Below, one piece after another: positions 7,715-15,242 of a DNA stretch of 20,754 nt. The DNA lies in NCBI GenBank assembly GCA_902464345.1, contig CABQJA010000018.1, positions 1-20,754 of the forward strand, read 5' to 3'. Position 1 is the first letter of the stretch. Every line of letters starts with the position of its first letter. The notes beneath the pieces were generated by a model, which worked only from the letters and a program-made list of their open reading frames with translations, was not told where the DNA came from and did no database searches. A program made the translations under genes and the position numbers. The stretch comes from an uncultured Clostridium sp. GTDB lineage: Bacteria > Bacillota > Clostridia > Lachnospirales > Lachnospiraceae.

Positions 7715-9286
7715 TTACTCATTATTTAAGTCCTTGAAATAAGACTTTACTATATCCTGAACTCCACTCGGATAATTGGAGCCTTCTACCTTGTTATACG
7801 CATTCTTCGAATAATTTCCGATCACCTGCTGATAATCAATGGAGGTGCCGGACCATGCTTCACCGCCCCGCTGGGTCAGACTGCCGGAGGAATCATTGAC
7901 CTTTCCCTCCAGACTGCCGTTCTCCTGGAACTGGCGGTTCGGAATCGTGATCATTTTTCCGTTTCTGGCCGATGCCCGTTCCGTACCATCCTTGCTGCCG
8001 GTATTATAACCACCACCCTGGCCATTTCCGTTCTGTCCGTTTCCGGCAGAACCCTGTCCGCTCTGACCATTCTGACCGCCTTGGCCGTTTTGACCGTTTT
8101 GACCATTTTGACCATTCTGTCCGTTCTGACCATTTTGTCCGTTCTGATTGTTCTGACCATTCTGACTGTTCTGTCCGTTTTGACCGTTTTGACCATTCTG
8201 ATTATTATTGGCGGTCTGGCTTCCCTGTGCAGACTGATTTGCATTGGCTACCGCCTGCTTGGCACTCTGTAACTGCTGCTGGGATAAGGTTCCGTTCTGC
8301 ATGGCCTGCGCCGCCTGCTGCATGGATTGTGCCGCCTGCTGCATATTGGAATCTCCGGTCTGGTTCGCCTGCTGCTGTGCCTGATCTGCCAACTGTTGCA
8401 TCTCATCTGCAATCGCCTGCTTTTCGGCATCACTGGTCGTATCATCCATATTTTCCAGATCCTTTTGCAGATCCTGCAGTCCCTGTGCCAACTGCTTTGA
8501 TGCACTCTGGTCTTCTCCCTGCATGGAATCCGCCAGAGAACGCAACTCCTGTCTGGCCGTCCGTGTATCTGTCTGATCTGCCTGCTGATCTACCTTCACT
8601 GCAACTCGCTCTTTCGCCTTTTCCAGTGCTTCTGCTGTGTCCGCATCACTTAACTCCTTGCGGGACTGCTGTAATAAAGAGAGGAGATCCTCCTTTTCCT
8701 GCTGCGGAAGCTCTTCCATTTTTTCAATTTTCTCGATTGCGTCGTCTACCTTAGCAACCTCTTCCTTTACCTGCTGTGCGATCGCATGCTGCTCCTGCGC
8801 CCGATCCTTTGCCGCCGTTGGTACAAAGCTCAGAATCAGAAATACAGCAGCCAGTCCGAACAGCACTGCCAGTTGTTTTCCCTTTGGCTTTAACGGAAAC
8901 AGCTTCCGGATATTTACCAGTCTCAGTCTTGCCAGCGTATCCCGCTTCTGAATCACACTGATGCTATCTTCTTTTCCGGCAAGCTCATAGGATGTAATCA
9001 AACGCTCCTGAAAGCCCTGTGCATCCAGCCTTAAGGCTGCCTGCTTCATATCCGGCCGTTTCAGAATACCGAGAATCATGCCTGCCACAACTCCTGCTGC
9101 GACTGCGATCAGTGCATACAGTACAGCGAAATACCATGGCACGAATAATGAGATTAAAGATATGACGACTGCGATTCCAAAGCCTGCAAGCATACCGAAA
9201 AGAAGCATCTGCAGGACTGCCTTCTCACTCAGTCTCCTCCGTACCCGTTTCACATATTTTTTTATTTCTGCATCTAACCCATTCAT
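7715..9286 (-). CDS. Membrane-anchored coiled-coil protein with Asn-Gly-Gln repeat
   Basis: I do not recognise a named family, although similar Gln-rich membrane proteins (DUF4175-like) occur in MoxR clusters. The protein has 523 residues. Hydrophobic segments lie at about 25-50, 52-75 and 137-155. With basic residues at 9-18 and 127-137 inside, everything after about 157 should be outside the cell membrane. Residues 160-345 are Glu/Gln/Lys/Ala-rich with heptad-like spacing, probably coiled coil. Residues 361-424 are a low-complexity (N/G)GQ run. The last 90 or so residues look folded, ending with IDYQQVIGNYS and then DIVKSYFKDL near 511-520. The start at 9286 follows AGGAGG by seven bases. 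It begins 40 bases after the ABC permease gene, the largest gap in the operon. A scaffold or wall-spanning tether is plausible but unproven. Confidence 0.8.
   Translation of the reverse strand: MNGLDAEIKKYVKRVRRRLSEKAVLQMLLFGMLAGFGIAVVISLISLFVPWYFAVLYALIAVAAGVVAGMILGILKRPDMKQAALRLDAQGFQERLITSYELAGKEDSISVIQKRDTLARLRLVNIRKLFPLKPKGKQLAVLFGLAAVFLILSFVPTAAKDRAQEQHAIAQQVKEEVAKVDDAIEKIEKMEELPQQEKEDLLSLLQQSRKELSDADTAEALEKAKERVAVKVDQQADQTDTRTARQELRSLADSMQGEDQSASKQLAQGLQDLQKDLENMDDTTSDAEKQAIADEMQQLADQAQQQANQTGDSNMQQAAQSMQQAAQAMQNGTLSQQQLQSAKQAVANANQSAQGSQTANNNQNGQNGQNGQNSQNGQNNQNGQNGQNGQNGQNGQNGQNGQGGQNGQSGQGSAGNGQNGNGQGGGYNTGSKDGTERASARNGKMITIPNRQFQENGSLEGKVNDSSGSLTQRGGEAWSGTSIDYQQVIGNYSKNAYNKVEGSNYPSGVQDIVKSYFKDLNNE
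8015..8206 (-). repeat. 9-bp tandem repeat encoding Asn-Gly-Gln units
   Basis: About 190 bases inside the coiled-coil gene consist of degenerate 9-bp units, read on the plus strand as variants of GACCGTTTT, GACCATTCT and GTCCGTTTT. They encode residues 361-424, mostly NGQ with occasional NSQ, NNQ, GGQ and SGQ. Because the unit is three codons, copy-number slippage changes length without a frameshift. The extended run lies between the coiled coil and the C-terminal domain and is predicted to be a disordered spacer. Confidence 0.9.
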
Positions 9287-9326
9287 ATGTCAGCCTCCTG
9301 TCTACGGCTCATACCATTTCTCTCAG

Positions 9327-10700
9327 CTACTCCTGTGGTGTCTGCTGAGAAACTTCTCCCACCTGCTGCATCGGCTGCACATTCTGTGCCGGCGGCATAA
9401 CTCCTGCCTGCTGCATCGGTTGCACATTCTGCACCGGTGACACGACTCCTGCCTGCTGCATCGGTTGCACATTCTGCACCGGTGGTACGACTCCTGCCTG
9501 CCGCATCGGCTCCGCATTCTGCACCGGTGATGTCATTGCCGGCTGTGGTGGTGCATAAATCGGCTGTGGTGGCACCTGCTCCTGCATCTGTGGCTGCCCC
9601 ATCATCTGCGGCTGTGGCTGCGCTGCCTGTGGTTGTCCCTGCATCATCTGCGGCTGTCCTTGCTGCATTTGTGGTTGTCCCTGCATCATCTGCGGCTGAT
9701 ACCGCTGTGGCTGTGGTGCAACCGGCATTCCCTGCAGCTTCTGCGCTTCCATCTGCTTCGGGGCTTTCTTCTTCCGCTTCTTGATCGGATTCAGCTTTCT
9801 TGCAGCCATCCGTAAGAAGAAATAACTGATCAGTCCACTGATGATCACATTTACCGGAATCCATGCATATGACAGGATCGGTGTGATCACTCCAAACATA
9901 TCGGCATCTGTTAAAATCTCTGCTATGGATGTCAGGTTCATCACCCGTACCATATAGTCAAAGAAACCGGTTAACGGTGTCAGGATCATAATAAACGGTG
10001 TCGGTCCAAAGTTCGGATCCGGCGGATTCGTCATCTGATCTGTTACGGCTGTATACGTGATTGCCTCAATTCCCAGAACTCCGCCACAGATAATCATCGG
10101 AAGAACCAGAACTCCGAACTCGATCAGAAATGTCATTACAATGGATACGATCGTTTTCTTAAACGCACTTGAACAGAATACACCGATACTGCCTACTAAT
10201 ACCGCTACCACCAGAATCATTACGATAAATCCCAGCAATGCGAACCAGTTCAATCCACCGAGCACGAAGGAAATTGCCATGATCGGTATGCTGGAAATAA
10301 CAAACATAATAAAGTTCGACAGGGATGCCAGAAGCTTTCCCCATACAATAGCAAACGGCTTCTCCGGTGTCGTCAGCATGATCTCCAGCGTCTGCTTCTC
10401 ACGTTCTCCGGATATCGAACCTGCTGACAGAATCGGAACGATCAGAAGTGTAATTCCGAGCTGTGTCCAGCCTATCACCTGAAAAATATACAGAAAGCCG
10501 GAAAAGTCAATTGCATCTCTGGTACCGGTGAGCACACCGGATATTCCGCCAACCGTATTGACACTGAAGATCATAACGACTGCGATCAGTGCCAGTACAA
10601 TATTGTAAAACATCAGTGCCAGCGGAATCTTAATGCTTCTGGAACCTAACCGTAATTCTTTTCTTAAAATCGGATTGATCTGTTTTTTTGTATGACTCAT
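9327..10700 (-). CDS. ABC-2 type transporter permease with repetitive C-terminal tail
   Basis: This 457-residue protein is the membrane partner of the ATPase encoded just before it; the two genes overlap by 4 bases (ATGA). Residues 1-300 are an ABC-2 permease: six hydrophobic segments at about 28-48, 75-95, 125-147, 153-175, 185-212 and 275-297. The family-typical cytoplasmic stretch SGEREKQTLEIMLTTP lies at 98-112, before the third segment. This resembles Gld/Nos-type permeases such as NosY and GldF. After a basic stop-transfer (KKRKKKAPK, 307-315) comes an unusual cytoplasmic tail of about 140 residues, rich in Gln, Pro and Met. It holds GQPQMMQ-like repeats (335-372) and four 15-residue repeats (391-450). 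The function of the tail is unknown. The transported substrate cannot be told from sequence. The start at 10700 is set by the overlap. Confidence 0.9.
   Translation of the reverse strand: MSHTKKQINPILRKELRLGSRSIKIPLALMFYNIVLALIAVVMIFSVNTVGGISGVLTGTRDAIDFSGFLYIFQVIGWTQLGITLLIVPILSAGSISGEREKQTLEIMLTTPEKPFAIVWGKLLASLSNFIMFVISSIPIMAISFVLGGLNWFALLGFIVMILVVAVLVGSIGVFCSSAFKKTIVSIVMTFLIEFGVLVLPMIICGGVLGIEAITYTAVTDQMTNPPDPNFGPTPFIMILTPLTGFFDYMVRVMNLTSIAEILTDADMFGVITPILSYAWIPVNVIISGLISYFFLRMAARKLNPIKKRKKKAPKQMEAQKLQGMPVAPQPQRYQPQMMQGQPQMQQGQPQMMQGQPQAAQPQPQMMGQPQMQEQVPPQPIYAPPQPAMTSPVQNAEPMRQAGVVPPVQNVQPMQQAGVVSPVQNVQPMQQAGVMPPAQNVQPMQQVGEVSQQTPQE
9351..9530 (-). repeat. Four 45-bp tandem repeats in the permease tail
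   Basis: Residues 391-450 of the permease are four 15-residue units of the pattern (S/P)P(V/A)QN(V/A)(Q/E)PM(Q/R)Q(A/V)G(V/E)(V/M). The DNA repeats with the same 45-bp period, visible on the plus strand as recurring CTGCTGCATCGG followed by TGCACATTCTG. The copies are nearly identical at the DNA level, pointing to recent duplication. The repeats also keep a second minus-strand frame open, giving a spurious reading frame at 9283-9864. Confidence 0.92.
9585..9698 (-). repeat. Short Gln/Met/Pro repeats (GQPQMMQ type) in the permease tail
   Basis: Residues about 335-372 of the permease consist of imperfect 7-8 residue units such as GQPQMMQ and GQPQMQQ, encoded by degenerate 21-24 bp tandem copies (plus strand: CTGCATCATCTG, GGTTGTCC). 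Together with the 45-bp repeats downstream they make almost the whole cytoplasmic tail low-complexity. Confidence 0.8.
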
Positions 10701-11623
10701 CGTTTTTCACCCCCTGTAATCTCAAGGAAGAGTGTTTCCAGATTGCCTTCCTCTCTGTGGAATCCGCTGACCTTTACACCACTTAAGATCAGATTGCTCA
10801 AAAGCTGTGCCATATCTGCCTCTTCTCCGTAGAATGCAATAATGATCTCATTATCACGGATCGATAATTTCTGTACCTGTGGGGTCTGTCTTAATATCTG
10901 GATTGCCTGATCCTTATTCTCCAGGATCTGAATGGTAAGCGGATTCGCCTGTCTGGACTGTTTGGTGATCTCCTCTACCTTTCCGTTCGCGATCAGGTTT
11001 CCCTTCTCCATAACACCGATGCTGGTACACATTTCTCCCAGCTCCGGCAGAATATGGGAACTGATAATGATCGTCTTTCCCATAGCTCCTAAGTTCTTCA
11101 TGATCTCCTTCAGCTCAAATCTGGCTCTCGGATCCAGACCGGATGCCGGCTCGTCCAGAATCAGAAGCTGTGGATTATGAATCAGGGCTCTTGCTACGCA
11201 TAACCGCTGCTTCATACCTCTTGACAGACCGTCAACATAAGAATCTGCCTTATCCGATAAATTCACCAGATCCAGAAGTCCTAGTGAGGTCTTACGCACC
11301 GCCTCACCGTCAATCCCATACATGGAACCGTAAAAGTCCATATACTCCATTACCTTAAAGTTATCATATACACCAAAGAAATCCGGTACATAACCAACCT
11401 TCCGTTTGATCAGCTCATTATGGTTCAGGGAGTCGATTCCATCCACATATACTTCTCCCCAGTCTGCCTGAAGCAGACCGCAGATAATCCGCATGGTTGT
11501 TGTCTTTCCTGCTCCGTTCGGTCCTACAAAGCCGAAGATCTCGCCCTTGTCGATGTGGAGGTTTAAGTTATTCAATGCACGATATTTACCGTATGTCTTT
11601 GTCAGATTTCGAATCTCAACCAT
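10697..11623 (-). CDS. ABC transporter ATP-binding protein
   Basis: This 308-residue nucleotide-binding subunit powers the ABC-2 permease encoded next (4-base overlap). Motifs are Walker A GPNGAGKTT at 34-42, signature LSRGMKQR at 133-140, Walker B LLILDEPA at 153-160 with D-loop SGLDP, and the switch His in SSH at 188-190. The Q-loop position reads VPDFFGVYD (79-87), with Asp where Gln is usual. I know this PDxFGxYD form from a subset of NatA/CcmA-like ATPases, so it is probably natural rather than inactivating. About 80 extra C-terminal residues (from about 228) form the regulatory extension common in GldA/NosF-type ATPases. The start ATG shares one base with the stop of the 824-residue gene (TAATG), showing tight translational coupling. 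Confidence 0.95.
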   Translation of the reverse strand: MVEIRNLTKTYGKYRALNNLNLHIDKGEIFGFVGPNGAGKTTTMRIICGLLQADWGEVYVDGIDSLNHNELIKRKVGYVPDFFGVYDNFKVMEYMDFYGSMYGIDGEAVRKTSLGLLDLVNLSDKADSYVDGLSRGMKQRLCVARALIHNPQLLILDEPASGLDPRARFELKEIMKNLGAMGKTIIISSHILPELGEMCTSIGVMEKGNLIANGKVEEITKQSRQANPLTIQILENKDQAIQILRQTPQVQKLSIRDNEIIIAFYGEEADMAQLLSNLILSGVKVSGFHREEGNLETLFLEITGGEKR

Positions 11624-14097
11624 TACTTTTTACCCCCAATCAGAGAAATTACCGGTGCATAGCAATCACCATTGCCGCTTCCGTCTACATATCGGATCTT
11701 TACCCAGCCATTTTCATCTATATAAGGCGTCAGATCCGTTACTTCATTCGTATTTATAAATACCTGCTCATACTGGTCACTCTCACAATTATACAGCCAT
11801 ACCTCTGCCTCTTCATCCGAATAATAGCTTGAATACTCATCATCTCCGGTATCTGAGGAATCCGACTGCTTCCGAAGCAGTGCTCCCGTCAGGTTCAGGT
11901 TGCCGAAATCATACAGGATACTCAGCTCCGGCTCTCCATACATATAACGTTCGTCATCATCGTAGATACTGTCATAGCCATCTGGATATACATTCCGGTC
12001 ATATGAGATATTATTGCCGCCTACCATATACTGGTTAATATCTGAAATAAAGGTTGTATAGTTCTGATACTCCTCCGGCACCTCTGTAAAATAAGAAACC
12101 GCTACCTGTGAAGAATATACTTTACCGGCCTTTTCAGCCAACATATCCTCTGAATAGCCTTCCACCATACCGAATACCATGCCCTGATTCAGCTCCAGCG
12201 TATTCTGCTTCTGTCGCAGGACACTGTAAATATTCTGATTTCGAACCGCCTTCTTATAGTTCTCATTGCCCTGTAAAAACCAGCTGTCTGTCGGCGGATT
12301 CTCCATCCATTCCGAACAGTCATAGGAAAGGGAACTTGTTGGCTGGTTGTCTGCTTTCTCAATGGTCTTCGTCTCGCCATTCTTCATATCTCCCAGGAAA
12401 CAGTAGATATCGTTATAGCAAAATACGACATTCTTCAGATCATACCCGGTCTGATTGGTAACATCGCCTTCCACATCGGCCAGTGTACAATTCAGATTCA
12501 TAGCAAATCCCTCTGTCTGGATCGGCTCACTCTTCTTTATTAACACATTATAGGTTGTAAACGGCTGCCCCTTATTTACGTTTATGGAAAGTCCGCCCGC
12601 ATCTTCCAGGATTGCATAGTTATAATTGGTCGTTCCGAGACTGGAGTAGTCATAATTACTGTCTCCCCAGGTCGTAACACTGCTGTAGCCTTCTGCCAGC
12701 GGCATGCTGTAGCCTGCGGATTTCGGACTCTGCATCGTCACATATGCCCGTGTCTCCAGTGTACTTCCACTGTACTCCAGAATCTTCACCGTATCCATGA
12801 ATGGACGATGGATCCGGTATATCATGCTCGTTCCGAATACGATCACCGTAAATCCGGCAGCTATGATTGGGATCACGATCCACATCTTTTCCCGTTTGTC
12901 CTTTGCCTTCAGAATCAGATACATGATCGGACCGATTGCAAGCACATAAACCAGAAAGATTGCTGCATATAATAACGGATTCGGCCGTTTGTTGCCGTCA
13001 ACACTGTTGACTGCACTCTGCATCTGCCACTCATTGTACGGATCTGAATCCCCTTGTATCATATCATCATAATTTTCGGTGTTTCCGGCCTTCGCCAGAA
13101 TGTTGGATGCCAGAACACCGCGATCCCGCATACTGACGATTGGCTCCATTGCCAGATCATAGCCCAGCATTACGATCGTTCCCTTGGAACCGTACCCGGT
13201 CTTCCATGCAGATGCTCCCGGTGCAATATTGCTCTGAATATCTTCCCAGCCGCAGCTGCTTAAATCTGCTGCATCAACCTGTACCGCATCATTCTCATCA
13301 CTTCCGACAACGGTCATGGTCTTCTTGCTCAGACTGCCGATCGTAACCGGACAGGCATTATCCTGAAAGGCTTCCAGCACTGTAGATGCCTTGGAACCGG
13401 TTCCCAGTATCAGGATTCCGCCATCATTTACCCAGCTTAAGATTGCCTGCACCTGCTTGTCCGACAGCTGGGAGGTATTATAATTATCGATCAGAATGTA
13501 ATGGCAGGTCGATAAGCCCTCTCCGCTTTCCGGAAGTGTCGCTGCATCCAGCTGTATCAGCTTGGACGAAACGATACCGCTGCTGGTACTGACAGACACT
13601 GCATCAAAATAATTCAGTCCTGTATAATCATCACTCAGCACACCAATGATCGCTTCATTACCTACCTGGATCGTAGTGATCGTTTCCTGTGCGGAATACA
13701 GGATCTTTCCCCTGTCATTCACCAGCTCTACCCGCAGGAATGTTGCACTGGAAATATCCGGGATCAACATGGATGACGTCTTTGCCCCGCCACTCGGAAT
13801 TACAATGGAATGCTCATATGCGATTGCTTCCTGACCATAATCACATGGAACGATCACTCGGACCTTACCACTGAAATCCTTTCCTGCATTTGCCACATTC
13901 ACCGTCACCGGAACTGATTTTCCCTGAAAAATAACCTCATCCAGTCCCGCTTCCACGGTTACATTAAAGTCCGGATTACTGACATCCTTTTCTTTTTCCT
14001 CTTCGGCTGCTGCCGTGCCTGTCGGAATTATAACCAACATCAGCACTGCCAGAAGAATACTCAGCCACAGTCGCTTCTTTTTCATCCTTGCTTCCAT
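11623..14097 (-). CDS. Secreted/membrane protein with GATase-like domain, unknown function
   Basis: I do not recognise a named family. The protein is up to 824 residues. A signal peptide is clear: MKKKRLWLSILLAVLMLVII followed by an Ala-rich cleavage region (TGTAAAEEE). This favours the second ATG (14085, Met5) as the true start; it lies a suitable distance after AAAGGATGG, while the ATG at 14097 has almost no spacing. Residues about 45-145 look like a beta-sandwich. Residues about 148-320 resemble a glutamine-amidotransferase-like fold (SWVNDGGILILGTG at 221-234), with no clear catalytic triad. Two membrane helices lie at about 375-396 and 405-425 around a basic cytoplasmic loop (KAKDKREK). 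The remaining 400 or so residues should be outside and are Tyr/Asn/Ser-rich. It sits between the kinase gene (stop at 14103) and the ABC ATPase gene (1-base overlap), so it is probably an accessory subunit of the transporter. Confidence 0.82.
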   Translation of the reverse strand: MEARMKKKRLWLSILLAVLMLVIIPTGTAAAEEEKEKDVSNPDFNVTVEAGLDEVIFQGKSVPVTVNVANAGKDFSGKVRVIVPCDYGQEAIAYEHSIVIPSGGAKTSSMLIPDISSATFLRVELVNDRGKILYSAQETITTIQVGNEAIIGVLSDDYTGLNYFDAVSVSTSSGIVSSKLIQLDAATLPESGEGLSTCHYILIDNYNTSQLSDKQVQAILSWVNDGGILILGTGSKASTVLEAFQDNACPVTIGSLSKKTMTVVGSDENDAVQVDAADLSSCGWEDIQSNIAPGASAWKTGYGSKGTIVMLGYDLAMEPIVSMRDRGVLASNILAKAGNTENYDDMIQGDSDPYNEWQMQSAVNSVDGNKRPNPLLYAAIFLVYVLAIGPIMYLILKAKDKREKMWIVIPIIAAGFTVIVFGTSMIYRIHRPFMDTVKILEYSGSTLETRAYVTMQSPKSAGYSMPLAEGYSSVTTWGDSNYDYSSLGTTNYNYAILEDAGGLSINVNKGQPFTTYNVLIKKSEPIQTEGFAMNLNCTLADVEGDVTNQTGYDLKNVVFCYNDIYCFLGDMKNGETKTIEKADNQPTSSLSYDCSEWMENPPTDSWFLQGNENYKKAVRNQNIYSVLRQKQNTLELNQGMVFGMVEGYSEDMLAEKAGKVYSSQVAVSYFTEVPEEYQNYTTFISDINQYMVGGNNISYDRNVYPDGYDSIYDDDERYMYGEPELSILYDFGNLNLTGALLRKQSDSSDTGDDEYSSYYSDEEAEVWLYNCESDQYEQVFINTNEVTDLTPYIDENGWVKIRYVDGSGNGDCYAPVISLIGGKK

Positions 14098-14102
14098 CCT
14101 TT

Positions 14103-15242
14103 CTACACTGTCGGGAGCAGAACTTCAAATACAGTTCCGCCTTCATCGGAACGAACCCGAATCATGCCGTTGTGCATATCAAATATATTTTTGGCAATCG
14201 CCAGTCCGAGACCGGTACCACCCTCCTTGCTGGAGCGTGCGGCATCTCCCCGGTAAAACTTATCAAATATCTTTTCCAGATCCTTCGGTGCTATCAATCT
14301 TCCGTAATTTATAATCGAAACCCTTGCCCGGTGCGTCTCCGGATAGTCCTGGATCTCAACCTGGATCTGCTTTCCCTCTGCACCGTACTTGATGGCATTT
14401 CCCATCAGGTTACCAAAGGCTCTGGCAAGTAGCTCGCCATCCCCGTCAATATAAATCTTCTCCGGCGGAAATACCGTATAGCATTCCAGATGGGCTTCCA
14501 TAAGGCTCGGATAAAACTCGTCCAGAATCTGTTCCATGAACTGCTTCAATTCCAGACGGCTCTTGGTGATGACCACCTTATTCTTCTCATATCTGGTAAA
14601 ATCAAACAGATCCGTAACCAGCCCCTCCATCCGCACTGCCTTATCGTATGCAATATGCAGATATTTTTCCTCTGTTTCTTCATCCAGCTGCCCCGGATTC
14701 TGTAACAGATTCAGATATCCGATGATCGAGGTCAGCGGTGTTCGCAGATCATGAGCTACATTCGTGATCAGCTCATCCTTGACATGTTCTGCCTCCCGTT
14801 CCTTAGCTATCGTTGTCTTTAATTCCATCTGCATAGCATTGACTGCCAGTGCCAGATCTGCCAGCTCTCCGAACGGCCGGACCGGAATCTTGGTTTCCAG
14901 ATCTCCGTTTTTTATTCGTTGCACACCGCTGATGATTTCCCGGAAATAATTAACCATGGGAGCTGTCATTACAATGTAATATACAAAAAAACAAAATACC
15001 GTTATAATTGCCAGAAGCCACCAGATACCCGGTTCTGTCTGTCTCATGATCGTAAAAATATCTTCCGGTGTCCCTATCAATGATTTTTTTAATGTAATCC
15101 TTGCCAGATTCCATTTCACCAGCTGAATAAATGCTATCACACTGATATCTGACAGAAACGTAAGTATGCAGCTGATGATGGCATATCCTGCCAATTGTAC
15201 CCGAAAACTTTTTAAAATATTAAGCTTCAATTTTATATCCAA
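14103..15242 (-). CDS. HAMP sensor histidine kinase, VanS-like
   Basis: This 379-residue membrane sensor kinase pairs with the response regulator encoded just upstream. Transmembrane helices lie at about 17-41 and 72-95 with a short outside loop of about 30 residues, so there is no large sensor domain. HAMP spans about 92-145. The H-box VAHDLRTPL has the phospho-accepting His at 164. The N-box GNLMGNAIKYG (277-287) and G2-box GGTGLGL (341-347) are intact. The G1 position reads NYGRLI (312-317) rather than DxGxG, a form I associate with VanS-type kinases. There is no ATG before the first helix: the frame starts at TTG 15242, or TTG 15230, either overlapping the regulator gene by 23 or 11 bases. 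A non-ATG, translationally coupled start is therefore required. The short loop fits sensing within the membrane or through partner proteins, such as the ABC transporter encoded next (inference). Confidence 0.93.
   Translation of the reverse strand: MDIKLKLNILKSFRVQLAGYAIISCILTFLSDISVIAFIQLVKWNLARITLKKSLIGTPEDIFTIMRQTEPGIWWLLAIITVFCFFVYYIVMTAPMVNYFREIISGVQRIKNGDLETKIPVRPFGELADLALAVNAMQMELKTTIAKEREAEHVKDELITNVAHDLRTPLTSIIGYLNLLQNPGQLDEETEEKYLHIAYDKAVRMEGLVTDLFDFTRYEKNKVVITKSRLELKQFMEQILDEFYPSLMEAHLECYTVFPPEKIYIDGDGELLARAFGNLMGNAIKYGAEGKQIQVEIQDYPETHRARVSIINYGRLIAPKDLEKIFDKFYRGDAARSSKEGGTGLGLAIAKNIFDMHNGMIRVRSDEGGTVFEVLLPTV

Noticed and set aside
8015..8206. Possible CRISPR array
   Set aside because: The repeats are 9 bp, directly contiguous, without spacers, and in frame in a coding sequence.
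7972..8754. Plus-strand 260-codon frame rich in Asp, His, Ser, Arg and Phe
   Set aside because: It is the complement of the Asn-Gly-Gln repeat and coiled-coil coding sequence; its composition is explained by the repeat.
9283..9864. Minus-strand 193-codon frame with Ala/Thr/Asp-rich repeats
   Set aside because: It is an alternative frame through the 45-bp and shorter repeats of the permease tail, kept open by their periodicity. The permease frame continues from a solid ABC-2 domain.
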